The translations under genes and the position numbers were made by a program. A stretch of DNA of 64,000 bases from Oasisia sp. SBJ-2009. Taxonomy: Eukaryota; Annelida; Polychaeta; Sabellida; Siboglinidae. Numbering within the stretch: position 1 is the stretch's first letter; every line of letters begins with the position of its first letter. The notes below the pieces were generated by a model that saw nothing but the letters and a program-made list of their open reading frames with translations, did not search any database and was not told where the DNA came from. Below, in pieces: positions 18,701 through 30,130 of this stretch. Location of the stretch: the NCBI GenBank assembly GCA_964017155.1, contig OZ024863.1:47202864-47266863 (forward strand), given 5' to 3'.

Positions 18701-21700
18701 ATGGCGGAAAAATCTGGCGGGTTGCCGCGATGTTTAAATACAAAGGTTCCTTACACTGGAAGAAAAGCAGCCTGTCTACCAAAAAATCCACTAAGCAGGC
18801 TCCAATATAGAGAGGTATTAATATAAATATAAAATAATATTCACCTGCCAATTATAACACCGGAATCCCACCGTAGTTCCCATTGGTATCCTTGCTGGGT
18901 ATAATCGGGTTTTGCTCTGGTTCAGTCACGCTGTATGGGTCGAGAAGGGCGTCGGAGGTCTTTAATAAAACAATTATACAGCATATGATAGTTCTCAGTT
19001 GTGTTACTCTGTCGGGACGAAGCATTCTTGGGTAATCCTTTGCAAACATAGCCGAAATGTGTGTGGTTTTAAGTCGTCCTGACCTATTTTTCTTCCTTTC
19101 CTGAAATGTTCATTCTGTCACATCACACATTCATTTCAGGTACACAAAGAGCAGGCATTCTAAAATATGTTTCAGTCTCCTTTTTAGTTTTAGCATTCCA
19201 AAATAATCAGTTAAATTACAAACACAATTCAGTGTTATTGAGCATTACAGTTTCAAAATGTTTGATAAGACTGTCCTGTCCAGAGGTTGTAAATTTGGAA
19301 TGTTAGTGTTCTTCGAATCACAAAGTGCCCTAATCCGCAGTATTTTATAAAAATTTATGCTCAGTATACGTCAGTTGATGTAGTGATAATGATAGATTGA
19401 CCATTTTTGGATAGACAAACAATGTAAAAATGATATGTAACAATTATATAAAGCCATGTTAATTTGGGTCAGCTATGTAGGGTACTATAGAACATTAATG
19501 TTTCTTGGCAAAGGTTAAGAATTAGTGGCTAGATTAATTGCTTTAAATGTTACTTAGTATTTTAAGTAAGTTTTTGCAATGTATGCTAATTACTAATATA
19601 TAGTCAGTATCTAACAAATGAATCAAACAAAATACTTCATTAATTTTAAAGGTCATACATTCAGGTAAATAATTGTGATTGATTTTCTGCATGACATAAT
19701 TATAATCATGCTGGGAAAGTTTGTCCACACACTGCCAGTTATTCCAGTCAAAACTATTAACTTTAGACCACTGCTCACAATTAACAGTGTTTAAAATATT
19801 TTTGATGGCTCTCTTGCCAAATGACAATTTGAAAACTGCATCCTCTATAAGCTTGTATAATTCTTTTGTTTTCTTCATTCGTTGGATTAATTTGCTGTTT
19901 TAGTTTGGTGGATTACATCGACTCCACAAACAAAGTGTGCGTTCACAGATCTTTCTCAAGTTGCCAGGTCGTCTTGGCTTCTCTATCAATTGTTTGGTGG
20001 ATGAGTCGATTCTCTACGATGGGTGAGTGTTATGACTGTGTAACACAATTCAGTCATGCATTGTGCATTCTTCTGTCATCAATGCACCAACTAATTGGTT
20101 TGAATCTTTTTGAATTGATTTCAGCAGATAATTTTTGTGATCCTTGTTGTTTAGCAGGTTTTTTTCTTCTCCCATATTGGTTATACATCCACCTTTCCTA
20201 TGATGAACTTTCTCATTAATGAGATGCAAATAAAGTATTCTACAATTTGACAACTCATCTTTATTGTTTCAGTTAAGTGTCTTTAAATAAAAAACATTTA
20301 TGAAGAAGAAACCAATAGTTTTGTATATATAATAATTATAATAATATATAATAATAGTTAATAATTACCAGTTGTTTATCTATTCTCTTATTTTTACTTT
20401 CAGTTCTGTGTTCCTGGGGTTCACAAAGAATGGCCAGTTTGTGCTGTCCTATACCCTCAATGTCGAGGCTGATGAACACACAGCCTACCCTATCTATGCC
20501 TACAGGCTGCAGTGGTGGCATTTTGTGCCATACAAAAAACTCAGGAAGGTGAGTAGAACAAAAGCCATTTGTAGCACGTTTATTAATTACAGGAGTAATA
20601 TGTTTGTTGAAACAATACGGTTAATATCAATGTCACACGTTAGTATTAATCTTGTATTGAAGTTGTATCCATAAAAACAGTTACCATCCAGACAAACGCC
20701 TATGGACAAAAGCCCCACCAGACAAAACCTCAATATAAACAAAGAAATTATATTGGCTAAAATCTTATTATTCTATGTATAATTTTATACCTTTGATTAT
20801 TGAGAAAATATAAGTAATGATAAAATGTCAAATTTTTCAGCTGTTTTGTGTGTATCACATTAGAGACTTGTGTCCTGTTTTATTTTTGTCCTGTAGTTTG
20901 TTGATGTGGTTGTTGTAGGTGGCTCAGGTGAAATTGTTTGGTGAGGAAGATATCCAGCAGGAGTTGTTCATGTCCATGTGTGAATGGCCGACTGATGACA
21001 CACGCGTCCTCATCCACGGCTACTGGTACAGCATCATGCCAGGAGTGCCCAGTAGCTGGCACATCACTCTTTAGGGAGGGGGGGGGGGTAGTAGCCATCA
21101 CATCACTTTGCCCGTTGCCCATCATTTCATATCATGATGGCCCAGTGGCTGTCACATCATTCCACAAGGGCCCAGTGGCTGTCACATCACTCCATGAGAA
21201 TCTAATGGCTGTCACATTACTCTACAAGGGCCCAGGACTGTCACATCACCCCATGAGGGCCCAATGTCTGTCACATCACCCCATGAGGGCCCAATGTCTG
21301 TCACATCACCCCATGAGGGCCCAATGTCTGTCACATCACCCCATGAGGGCCCAATGTCTGTCACATCACCCCATGAGAGCCCAATGTCTGTCACATCACC
21401 CCATGAGGGCCCAATGTCTGTCACATCACCCCATGAGGGCCCAGTGACTGTCACATCACCCCATGAGGGCCCCTTGACTGTCACATCACCCCATGAGGGC
21501 CAAGTGGCTGTCACATCACCCCATGAGGGCCCAGTGGCTGTCACATCACCCCATGAGGGCCCAGTGACTGTCACATCACCCCATGAGGGCCCAGTGACTG
21601 TCACATCACCCCATGAGGGCCCAGTGACTGTCACATCACCCCACGAGGGCCCAGTGGATGTACTGTCTTGGTATTGAGTCATTCGAAATCATGTATATTT

Positions 21701-24700
21701 GTGTTAGGTCACAAGATTTCCTACGATCAAGTTGTTTTATCTTGTCACTGGACATCCTGACTTACTGACATCACTACACTCTGTGTGGCTTCAGTCCACA
21801 GCCCCTTCTCAACCTGTTCACAATGAATTGTCATTTACATGTAATGTGACTAGCTAATGTGCTGTATTTCACGTTTTAGTACCTGGTAATAGTAATTTGC
21901 TGTAATGGAGATTGAACACTAACAAGGAAACATAATAAAACATTAACTGCTAAGATGAATACACACACGCATACATATATATGTATAATTTTAGATCACA
22001 TGCTGTTAGTAGGAATTTATTCAGTTTGTGCTGCAGTTCAATTTGTGATAACAAGTGACCCCATAACCCTGCCCCCAATATAGGGCATGTTCTATGTATA
22101 TAGATATCTTGTTCTTTTGCTACAACTCTAATTTAAGTGTTCCTAGCATTCTACACATTGCAGTGTTCCTAGCGTTCTACACATCACATGTCATGTGACG
22201 TTGCAGTGCCGCCCAACACAACGAGGAGAAGCGCCAGTGTTTTGTGACCATCACAGCCGTACCTCCCGTGGGGCCGTGCGAGGACTGCAGTCAGATGGCC
22301 ATCCTCCAGGCTCAGACAGGTAGGGTCAGACAGTAGGGTCACTCAGACAGGTACTGGTGGGTCCCTGCAGTGGCCTTGTTGCTTGTGTCAATGCAGTTGG
22401 ATTTTATTACATTTTCAAATACATAATTATTTGATGCAGTTGTTTTGCAGATTTACATGTGTTAACATTTGAAGATTATCAAACAAAGTTGTGCAAAATG
22501 GATTTATAAATTGAGCTGTTGCTTTAATTAATTATATAAGTCAACAGATAAGCCTGAGGGAAATTTTCTATTGTAGGATATGAGACAAACATCAAAGCAT
22601 TTATTTGATTGAAATTATACATTTGGTTTCATGCACATATGCATTTTTATAATCTGTATTCACACCAACTCAGAATGTAATATATTGTTCGTGGCTCTAA
22701 GATATGGTTATGTTGTCATAAATTAACTTACAACATCATAGGTTTCAAAAGGTTGTTCCAGAGTAAGTTAATTTTTTACAACACCAACTCAGGCTGTCTA
22801 CTGTATGTGTGGCTGTTTTAAATAAAATTTACTTTTGGGTTCCAACAACATGCCTGTTGTTTGCATTTCAGCCAGCTACGGTGGCTCCTACGACATGGCT
22901 GTTGTTTGTGTTTCAGCCAGCTACGGTGGCTCCTACGACATGGCTGTTGTTTGTGTTTCAGCCAGCTACGGTGGCTCCTATGAGATGGCTGTTGTTTGTG
23001 TTTCAGCCAGCTACGGTGGCTCCTACGACATGGCTGTTGTTTGTGTTTCAGCCAGGTACGGTGGCTCCTACGACACGGCTGTTGTTTGTGTTTCAGCCAG
23101 CTACGGTGGTTCCTACGACATGGCTGTTGTTTGTGTTTCAGCCAGCTACGGTGGCTCCTATGAGATGGCTGTTGTTTGTGTTTCAGCCAGCTACGGTGGT
23201 TCCTACGACATGGCTGTTGTTTGTGTTTCAGCCAGCTACGGTGGCTCCTATGAGATGGCTGTTGTTTGTGTTTCAGCCAGCTACGGTGGCTCCTATGACA
23301 TGGCTGTTGTTTGTGTTTCAGCCAGCTACGGTGGCTCCTATGAGATGGCTGTTGTTTGTATTTCAGCCAGCTACGGTGGCTCCTATGAGATGGCTGTTGT
23401 TTGTGTTTCAGCCAGCTACGGTGGTTCCTACGACATGGCTGTTGTTTGTGTTTCAGCCAGCTACGGTGGCTCCTATGAGATGGCTGTTGTTTGTGTTTCA
23501 GCCAGCTACGGTGGCTCCTACGACATGGCTGTTGTTTGTGTTTCAGCCAGCTACGGTGGTTCCTACGACATGGCTGTTGTTTGTGTTTCAGCCAGCTACG
23601 GTGGCTCCTACGACATGGCTGTTGTTTGTGTTTCAGCCAGCTACGGTGGCTCCTATGAGATGGCTGTTGTTTGTGTTTCAGCCAGCTACGGTGGTTCCTA
23701 CGACATGGCTGTCCGCTGCCTCAACCACGGCTTCACCGTACACAGCAAGTACGAGCTCGCTCCCCCCTACCCGGTGTTCGCGCCCAAAGTCTTTCTCAAG
23801 TTGGATGGTGTTGTGATACTGAACACGGGCGACTCGCTCATCGCCCTCAGCTCAAACATTGAGGACAACCACGGGGGCTTTGGCTTCGCCCTGTACTCGC
23901 CCCGCGTCGGCTGCGGCTCCTCCAGCATCAGCACGGCCGACGCGAGCGACGACGTCACCAGCTCTGACATGCACTCCGAGCCCCTGCCGCTGGAGGAGCT
24001 CGACAACAACCCCGACGTGATCCTAGGTCACTGGATCGCCAGCCCCACGTGCTCCAATATGCACATGGCGCGCACCGCCAGCGCCGGCACCACCACGCCG
24101 GTGCTGCCACGTTACTCCGCCGCCGGCGTCCGTGAGCGGCGCCCTTCGTTCGGGAAGGAGAACGTCCTGACCAACAACAACAAGCTGACCAGTCCGTCGA
24201 TGACGGACGCGGCTTCGGCGAGCAGCAGTGCCAAACACAACCGAGCCCTCGACGTGTACAACTTCGAGGGCAGCACGCCGAAGAAAGAGGACGACTCGAG
24301 CGACTACTTCGAGTGCGCCAACATCGCGCCGTCCGGCAGCGTGCGCGCCACTCTCTCGTTCCACGAAGGTGCACGCATGCACGTCCCATCGGAGGAGATC
24401 TGTCTCTTCCAGAACGAGAGCATGGACTCACAGCCGTTGGATGCGTTAGACAAGGCGGGGCTGTTTGAGAAGCCGACCCCGGTGCTTCGCATGCAGCCGA
24501 GAGATCTGTCCTCGGCTGCCAACTTCACAGGTAACTCGTCAAAGCCGTTCACCAACCTGTCGTTGATGACCGGTGACACGTTTGGCCTTGGTAAGGCTTT
24601 GTGCATCTCTCCTGGCTACGGCAAGATGGAACAGTGCGGCAGCAGCACGTGTAGCTCGTGTGTCAGTTCGCCAATTATCCTGCAGAGTGACTCGCAGTGC

Positions 24701-27700
24701 TTTACGTACTCCGTGAGACGCTTCATGGAGAGCTACGGCCCACCCCGCCCCGACTCACCGATTGATATTGAAGGTAAGGCCTGACTCACTTTTTTTTATT
24801 GAAGGTAAGGTCACACTCACCTATTGATGTGAAAGGTAAGGTAAGACTCACCTATTGATGTGAAAGGTAAGGTCAGACTCACCTGTTGATATTGAGTGTT
24901 AATGCCTACTTACCTATTGTAATTGAAGGTAAGTGCTCCACTCGTCTATTTATATTGAAAGCAATGTCCTAGTTGCCTATTGATACTGAAAATACAACCA
25001 AATTGACTCGTCCTTTGATACTGAAGATTAATTATCATTCTGTTAGTGACATCACGAGAGCAAACAGTGGGTAAACAGGGATTTAAAAGGGTGTTGATGT
25101 TATCTTAGATTTGTTTCTACAATGTACATTGTACACTTGTAGATGACTTGAACTTGGCCTATCACAGTGTGTTGCCAATTGAAGTACATGGAACAAACTA
25201 CACCCCGATGCGACTACAGACAAAACAGTTCCCAACGCCACACACGGTATGTACTAGTTACATGTCTTCAGGCATGAAACCCCACTGTTAGATCGAGCCC
25301 ATATTGCTGTATGGATTTGAATCCTGGACATCAACTAAATATTTACAGCAACCCATCAAAGCCAATGAAATGTGGTTCTTTAGAAGGACACCAAGAGTTC
25401 CATTGATTAAGAAGAAGTCCTTAGGACAGCCAACAACAAAAGAGAGATGACTAACAAAACCAGAAAAAGACAAGCACTATTTATAGGACATAACGTGAGA
25501 AAGAATAGGTTAGAACATCGGGAAAGATTGAAGGAAAAAGATCAAGAGGCCGCCAACAAATACAAATAATATATTCTGTGGTGTGGAAGGAGGAATACAG
25601 AATTGCTACACCTTATAAACAACTTTGGAGGGACACTATCACCAACGTCAGTGACAGACATGGCACACAGAAGAAGAATACCCATTACTATTTAGTGATT
25701 TTCTAGGCTAGCGCTGTCGATTACCAAATTGTGCCATAGGCGAAATGGTTTGCTATTTGGTGAAAATAAATGAAAACTCTTCGCCAAATTGGCGAAATGT
25801 TATTTTGATAATTGTTATTGATGGTATCAGCAGTACATGACTGCATTATTCACATTGCACATCACACCGACCCAAATAACCAGTCAGTGTGACGTGCCAT
25901 GCAGGGTAAACAATAGGTCGCTAATCCTTCCAATTAGCCACACTCATAGGCAATAGTAGAATTAATCCAATTAAGAATTGTATTGCCTGGACTATGGGGA
26001 CCTGCTAGATTGAATGATATAGCCTTGTACCAAACTTACGCTATGATGTTAATTTTATTACACGTGTACATTAATTGTAGGTGTTAGATTTTTTTCTTTA
26101 ATAACTTAAAGCTTTTTTATGATTAAACAGTGTACTTTTAAATTATATTAGGTGTTTATTTGTTTGATGTGTTGTGAATAATGTATAGCATTCTATATAA
26201 TACTATGCCATGTTTTGATCTAAAAATTGCTAAAGAAAATCTCATTTGGCTAAAGAAATTTCAGGCCTTTAGCCAAATTGGCTACACAAATTTTAGGCCC
26301 AGCGCTAGCCTAGGTTTTATAGATATGCCATTTGTATACGTGTTTACTCGAACATAAAGAATGTTGTACAGACATAACCTGCTGTTTTTGTCAGTTCATT
26401 TGGTCACTACTCGCTAGTAAATATTACACATAAATCTCATACATTCTTAGCAGGATTTCGCATGTTGAAAAATTCTACTTTGTTTTAATTTCAATCAGAG
26501 TTTCTGAACAATATTGTCTGGAGAGAATTGTCATATTCTTTTGATTGCAACCAACTTCTACCCTTCCATCGTCAGCCCTGCGTTGTCGTCAAACAACTCA
26601 CACTCGACATAGAGCACTACCTGGGGGAGAGTGTGAGAACTACAGCGGAGTGGGGTCACAGATACATCGCATTCACCGATTACGACGTCCAGATCGTGGA
26701 GGTAAGTGCAGTCTCACATCACAACGTAAATTTCCTTTCACGAAATGTTATGTTTACATATACAGAGTTTGAAATAAATTGAAATGTGTTTTCATGTAGT
26801 CTCCAACATAAAATCATGTGACATGGTATAAATTATAACTTTCATAATCTTTCCATGTTTTAGCTAACCATAATTTTGTGCCATATTTTTTTAAAGTCAA
26901 TCAAGTATACAATTATTTTAAACTAAATATGTCTGTACGTGTTTGGCAACTCTCCCGGCTAGTGGTTGGATTATTGATGGACAATCAGAAAACTCTGGTT
27001 GAAAACTGGGACCACCACTGCTGGCTGGATAGTCAGGGTCACGTATGTGATAAACAAGACTGATATGAAACTAATTGGTGATTCTTATAAGATGGTTGTT
27101 ATTCTGTGGTTGTTATCAGGTGGTTGTTATTGGGTGGTTGTTATAAGGTAGTTGTTATTGTGTTGTTGTTATCAGGTGGTTGTTATTGTGTGGTTGTTAT
27201 CAGGTGTGTCCAGACACGTCAGAAGTGATTGCTCTCGTGTACGTCCTCATCCGCGCCCGACCCCCTAAAGACAAGCACGTCCATGGCATGAGGTATGTAT
27301 TGGTTATAAAGCAACTTGTGGCTTAAAGGACATATTTTGCATCCCAAAAATTCTAAAAACTAAAAATATGCATCTACATGTTTTATGCAATATAACAACA
27401 ACCCCAAAATCACAAGTTTGATGAAAAAAAGTAAATTTACATTAAACGGGAGCTGTAGCAACACGACACCATGCAACTGCACTGCACTAGATACGTCAAA
27501 ACCACGACTAACGTCACGCTAGAGCACAAATCCAAAATGGACATCCTCAGGAGTTTCCATAAAATGGCAAATTCAAAGGCTGTGTACTCTTATACAATAT
27601 TTAAATACTTTGGCAGTATCATCATTTGAAAGAGCATCAACCATTTGTTAAGGGACAGAGTAGATTTTATCACAGCCTTTAACAAATACTCAGGCATTTA

Positions 27701-29461
27701 AATTCAATTAGCTATTTATACACAGAAGAAAATTGATTATCAGTATAAATTTGCACTATTTTAGCCAGTTTTCACTTAGAATACACACTAAATAGGTTGT
27801 ATCAGGATACCTAAATCAAATATTCACACTGAATGCAATATAGATAGGTTATCATGTAAAGAATCCTGTTCAGATGGTTATTGCATAAAAAGTGTTCTTA
27901 TGTGTATTATTGTTTGTTTAGGTCCATGCCAAAGCTGTACGAGAGTGGCTTTAAACTGGTCTGGAACCTCAAAACAGGTAAGTGAAATACCTATCAAACC
28001 TTCTAAACAGTGGAATAATTCTACTTTGTGCACTTCTAATATCTTTTTGCTGACCGTTCACTGTAACCCTTCAGAGCTCACAAAGTTTTAACAAAATGTT
28101 GTCCTTTTCCCTATGCATTCAACAAGATACACTGTATGTCTTGGCACAATGCTAGCTCAAATACTTTCAAAATAAAGCCATACTTGAAATACCCATAATG
28201 TATAACATAATGGACTAAGTTCATAATTATCCATGAGATGACACCACGTGTACGAGGCATTACAGTTCAGCTTTTCTGAAACATTGCAAATTCCCATTAA
28301 AATGCTCCAAAGTATGTTATTTATTGTTACAATCTATTACAGCTCACATTCAGGCTCTGGCAAACACAACATATTGTGTCATTGACATGTAAAAAACATG
28401 AATAACAATAATTGTTTTACTAACATCCGATTCAAAAAATTATTTTGGCATGCTTCAAATGCTCCATATGATTTGAATTATTTTTGAATAATATCGACCG
28501 CATGACTGTGATTGTAGGCATGTACACGACATTAGACATTGAGGATCTGGTAGAGGTGAATCAGGCAGAACTTTTGCGCAAGCAGTGGCATCCAGGACGA
28601 CGCATCTTTGAAGCCCTGCAGCGACGGTTCGCAGTGCCCCAGGCCTACTCACAGAGTGTCCACGTTCTCACCAACGAACCCGTCTTCAGAGGTAACACTT
28701 GTTGCCAACAGACTTGTAACAGAGAGGTCCAATTGGAAGCAAAGCCGGGGTCCGTTTCGCTAAGATAACGCGCTCGTAAGAAAACCCATCACTAGCAAAA
28801 ATTAGCCGTTGTTAATTTTAAAATGGAAAGCTTTTTCACCTCATCACAAAGGACATTATTTCTGTAATACACATCTGCAAAACTATCCTGGTGGTGACAG
28901 TTTTCACTGTTAAAGAGTGAATTGTTGTCCCCATGTCATTTTTTTGGCGTAATAATAATATAAATTTTTACCAAGCACAATTTCAAGTAAATTGCTCAGT
29001 GGATGTCAGTCAGAAAATGTAATTCTATGCGTGGCCAAGAATTACTTTTTCATGCATTAGATGCACCAGCTGATATGATGGTTGATCACTAATAGATTTT
29101 CTAAAATTTTATGGACAATGGCCTAGAAAACATTATGTACATTTTTTACCTTTTTAACTGAAACGTTGTAAATTGCACTACGGGAATATTTTGACTATGC
29201 AGAATCTTGTGAGATCCTAGTTTGTATTTTGAACTACATTTCGGCTGCTGCAATGTAGATAACCATAGGGGTATATTTCTGTGTTTAGACACCAGCAACT
29301 GACTCCTGCTTGTGTCTGTTGCAATGAAAACCACAACCACTGGCATGTGAAGTTTTGGTGTGTTCAAGTTGTTTATTACGTATCAAACGTGTTTCGTTGT
29401 TCTAGGTCAGTCACTCAAAATGCTGTTGGACCGTCACCACTACGTCGCCATCCTGCTGTGA
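18701..29461 (+). CDS. DCAF15: DDB1- and CUL4-associated factor 15
   Basis: Exons: 18701-18814, 19904-20022, 20404-20548, 20919-21025, 22207-22319, 23682-24773, 25143-25246, 26576-26701, 27204-27292, 27922-27977, 28518-28691 and 29406-29461 (TGA). Phases agree at every junction, giving 764 residues if the last of 19 possible exon 6 acceptors is used. DCAF15 is the substrate receptor of a CRL4 ubiquitin ligase. Matches to the human protein include KLPGRLGFSINCLVDES, VFLGFTKNGQFVLSYT, VKLFGEEDI with MCEWPTDD, the paired cysteines in GPCEDC, CLNHGFTVHSKYEL, VKQLTLDIEHYL, EWGHRYIAFTDYDVQIVEV and the C-terminal SLKMLLDRHHYVAILL. Exon 6 encodes a long Ser-rich linker, longer than in vertebrates. 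Exon 1 (MAEKSGG...) is the least certain; it was chosen because its ATG has a good context and its donor is in phase. Confidence 0.93.
21045..21665 (+). repeat. 30-bp minisatellite in DCAF15 intron 4
   Basis: About 20 copies of a 30-bp unit resembling GGCTGTCACATCACCCCATG plus AGGGCCCAGT; near 21,240-21,660 the array is almost perfect. The first recognisable ancestral copy, GTGCCCAGTAGCTGGCACAT, lies about 20 bp after the exon 4 donor (21,026). Since 30 is divisible by three, several frames stay open on both strands; these are not genes. Confidence 0.92.
22850..23714 (+). repeat. 45-bp repeat of the DCAF15 exon 6 splice acceptor, 19 copies
   Basis: Nineteen 45-bp units each contain the pyrimidine-rich acceptor TGTTTGTGTTTCAG followed by the exon start CCAGCTACGGTGGCTCC. 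Candidate exon starts run from 22,872 to 23,682 in steps of exactly 45. The upstream exon (22207-22319) ends with one base of a split codon, and every copy offers CC to complete an Ala codon. All 19 acceptors are therefore in frame, and the frame has no stop across the array. If retained, each unit adds 15 residues (ASYGGSYDMAVVCVS, with D/E variants). The last copy leads into the conserved RCLNHGF segment. Confidence 0.95.
24750..24995 (+). repeat. 31-bp repeat of the DCAF15 exon 6 splice donor
   Basis: The donor context ATTGATATTGAAG|GTAAGG at 24,774 recurs with a 31-bp period. GTAAG-type sites lie at 24,774, 24,805, 24,836, 24,867 and 24,929. A mutated copy (GTTAAT) is at 24,898, and more decayed copies follow near 24,960 and 24,991. 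Each unit also carries ACTCACCTATTGAT. Downstream donors are unusable for coding because an in-frame TGA follows the first donor almost at once and 31 is not a multiple of three. Confidence 0.88.
25288..25680 (+). repeat. Degenerate LINE 3' coding relic
   Basis: The tail of a non-LTR retrotransposon in DCAF15 intron 7. It reads PILLYGFESWTSTKY (standard LLYGCESW), then KANEMWFFRRTPRV (standard EMW..RR..R.S), then TRKRQALFIGHNVRKN and LEHRERLKEK in another frame. It ends with NVSDRHGTQKK, like the NV..RHGT terminus of many LINEs. Stops and frameshifts are frequent. This is a different relic from the ones at the left end of the window. Confidence 0.75.
27093..27204 (+). repeat. 14-bp repeat of the DCAF15 exon 9 acceptor, 8 copies
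   Basis: Eight 14-bp units starting at 27,093, 27,107, 27,121, 27,135, 27,149, 27,163, 27,177 and 27,191 are variants of TGGTTGTTATCAGG. The true acceptor GTTATCAG|GTGTGTCC is the last unit. Intact TTATCAGG sites also occur near 27,117 and 27,173, while others have changed to TTATTG or TTATAAGG. Confidence 0.85.
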
Positions 29462-29814
29462 TACGGACGACAGTACGGTGACCTTGACATTGCCATTGTC
29501 TTGTGCTCGCAAGCAAGCGCGTTGTGATTCAAACGAACATTGCCAAACAAGTGGGATGTATGGATGCCGAGAACTCCGAAATAACCATCTTCACTAAATC
29601 GCCAGTAATTAAGTTGACTACTCATCACAAAGATAATTCAACCAGTTATATATTTATAATTTGCCTAGTTGACTGGTCAAGCACAGCATCAGTCGTCGGT
29701 TTCTTTGATGGTGGACATAGTAAATTACTACGTTATGTTTTTGTTTTGATGTGGTGACATCCCTGTGTGCAGTTCTCAATACATGTGATTTCAGTGGAAG
29801 ATAGCTATGCTGTT
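29462..29814 (+). other. DCAF15 3' UTR, proximal part
   Basis: Sequence after the DCAF15 stop codon. Short frames here are not conserved, and no further exon is recognised. Confidence 0.6.
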
Positions 29815-30130
29815 GTTGGTGCATTTATGTGCTGCATTTAGGATGTGCGCTGGGTTATAGTTGGCACATTTATGTGCCATGTTTCACATGCAAGTGATGT
29901 GAACTGTGTTGTAGTTGGCACATTTATGTGTCGCATTGCACAAGCAGCTGTGTTATTGGCAGCACACATTTGTGTTGCATTCCGCATGCAAGCTGTGTTA
30001 TTGTTGACACATTTATGTGCCACTGCAAGGTGTGTTATTGTTGACACATTTATGTGCCACATTCCACATGCGAGCTGTGTTATTGTTGACACATTTATGT
30101 GCCGCATTCCACATGCGAGCTGTGTTGATA
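29815..30130 (+). repeat. Degenerate minisatellite in the DCAF15 3' UTR
   Basis: Irregular copies of TTGTTGACACATTTATGTGC followed by CACATTCCACATGCGAGCTG, with units of about 35-60 bp. The plus-strand frame through it, and its minus-strand shadows, are repeat-derived. Confidence 0.75.

Noticed and set aside
22809..23816. Overlapping frame through the DCAF15 array (TTWLLFVFQPATVAP-type repeats)
   Set aside because: It is out of frame with DCAF15 and exists only because the 45-bp unit is stop-free in more than one frame.
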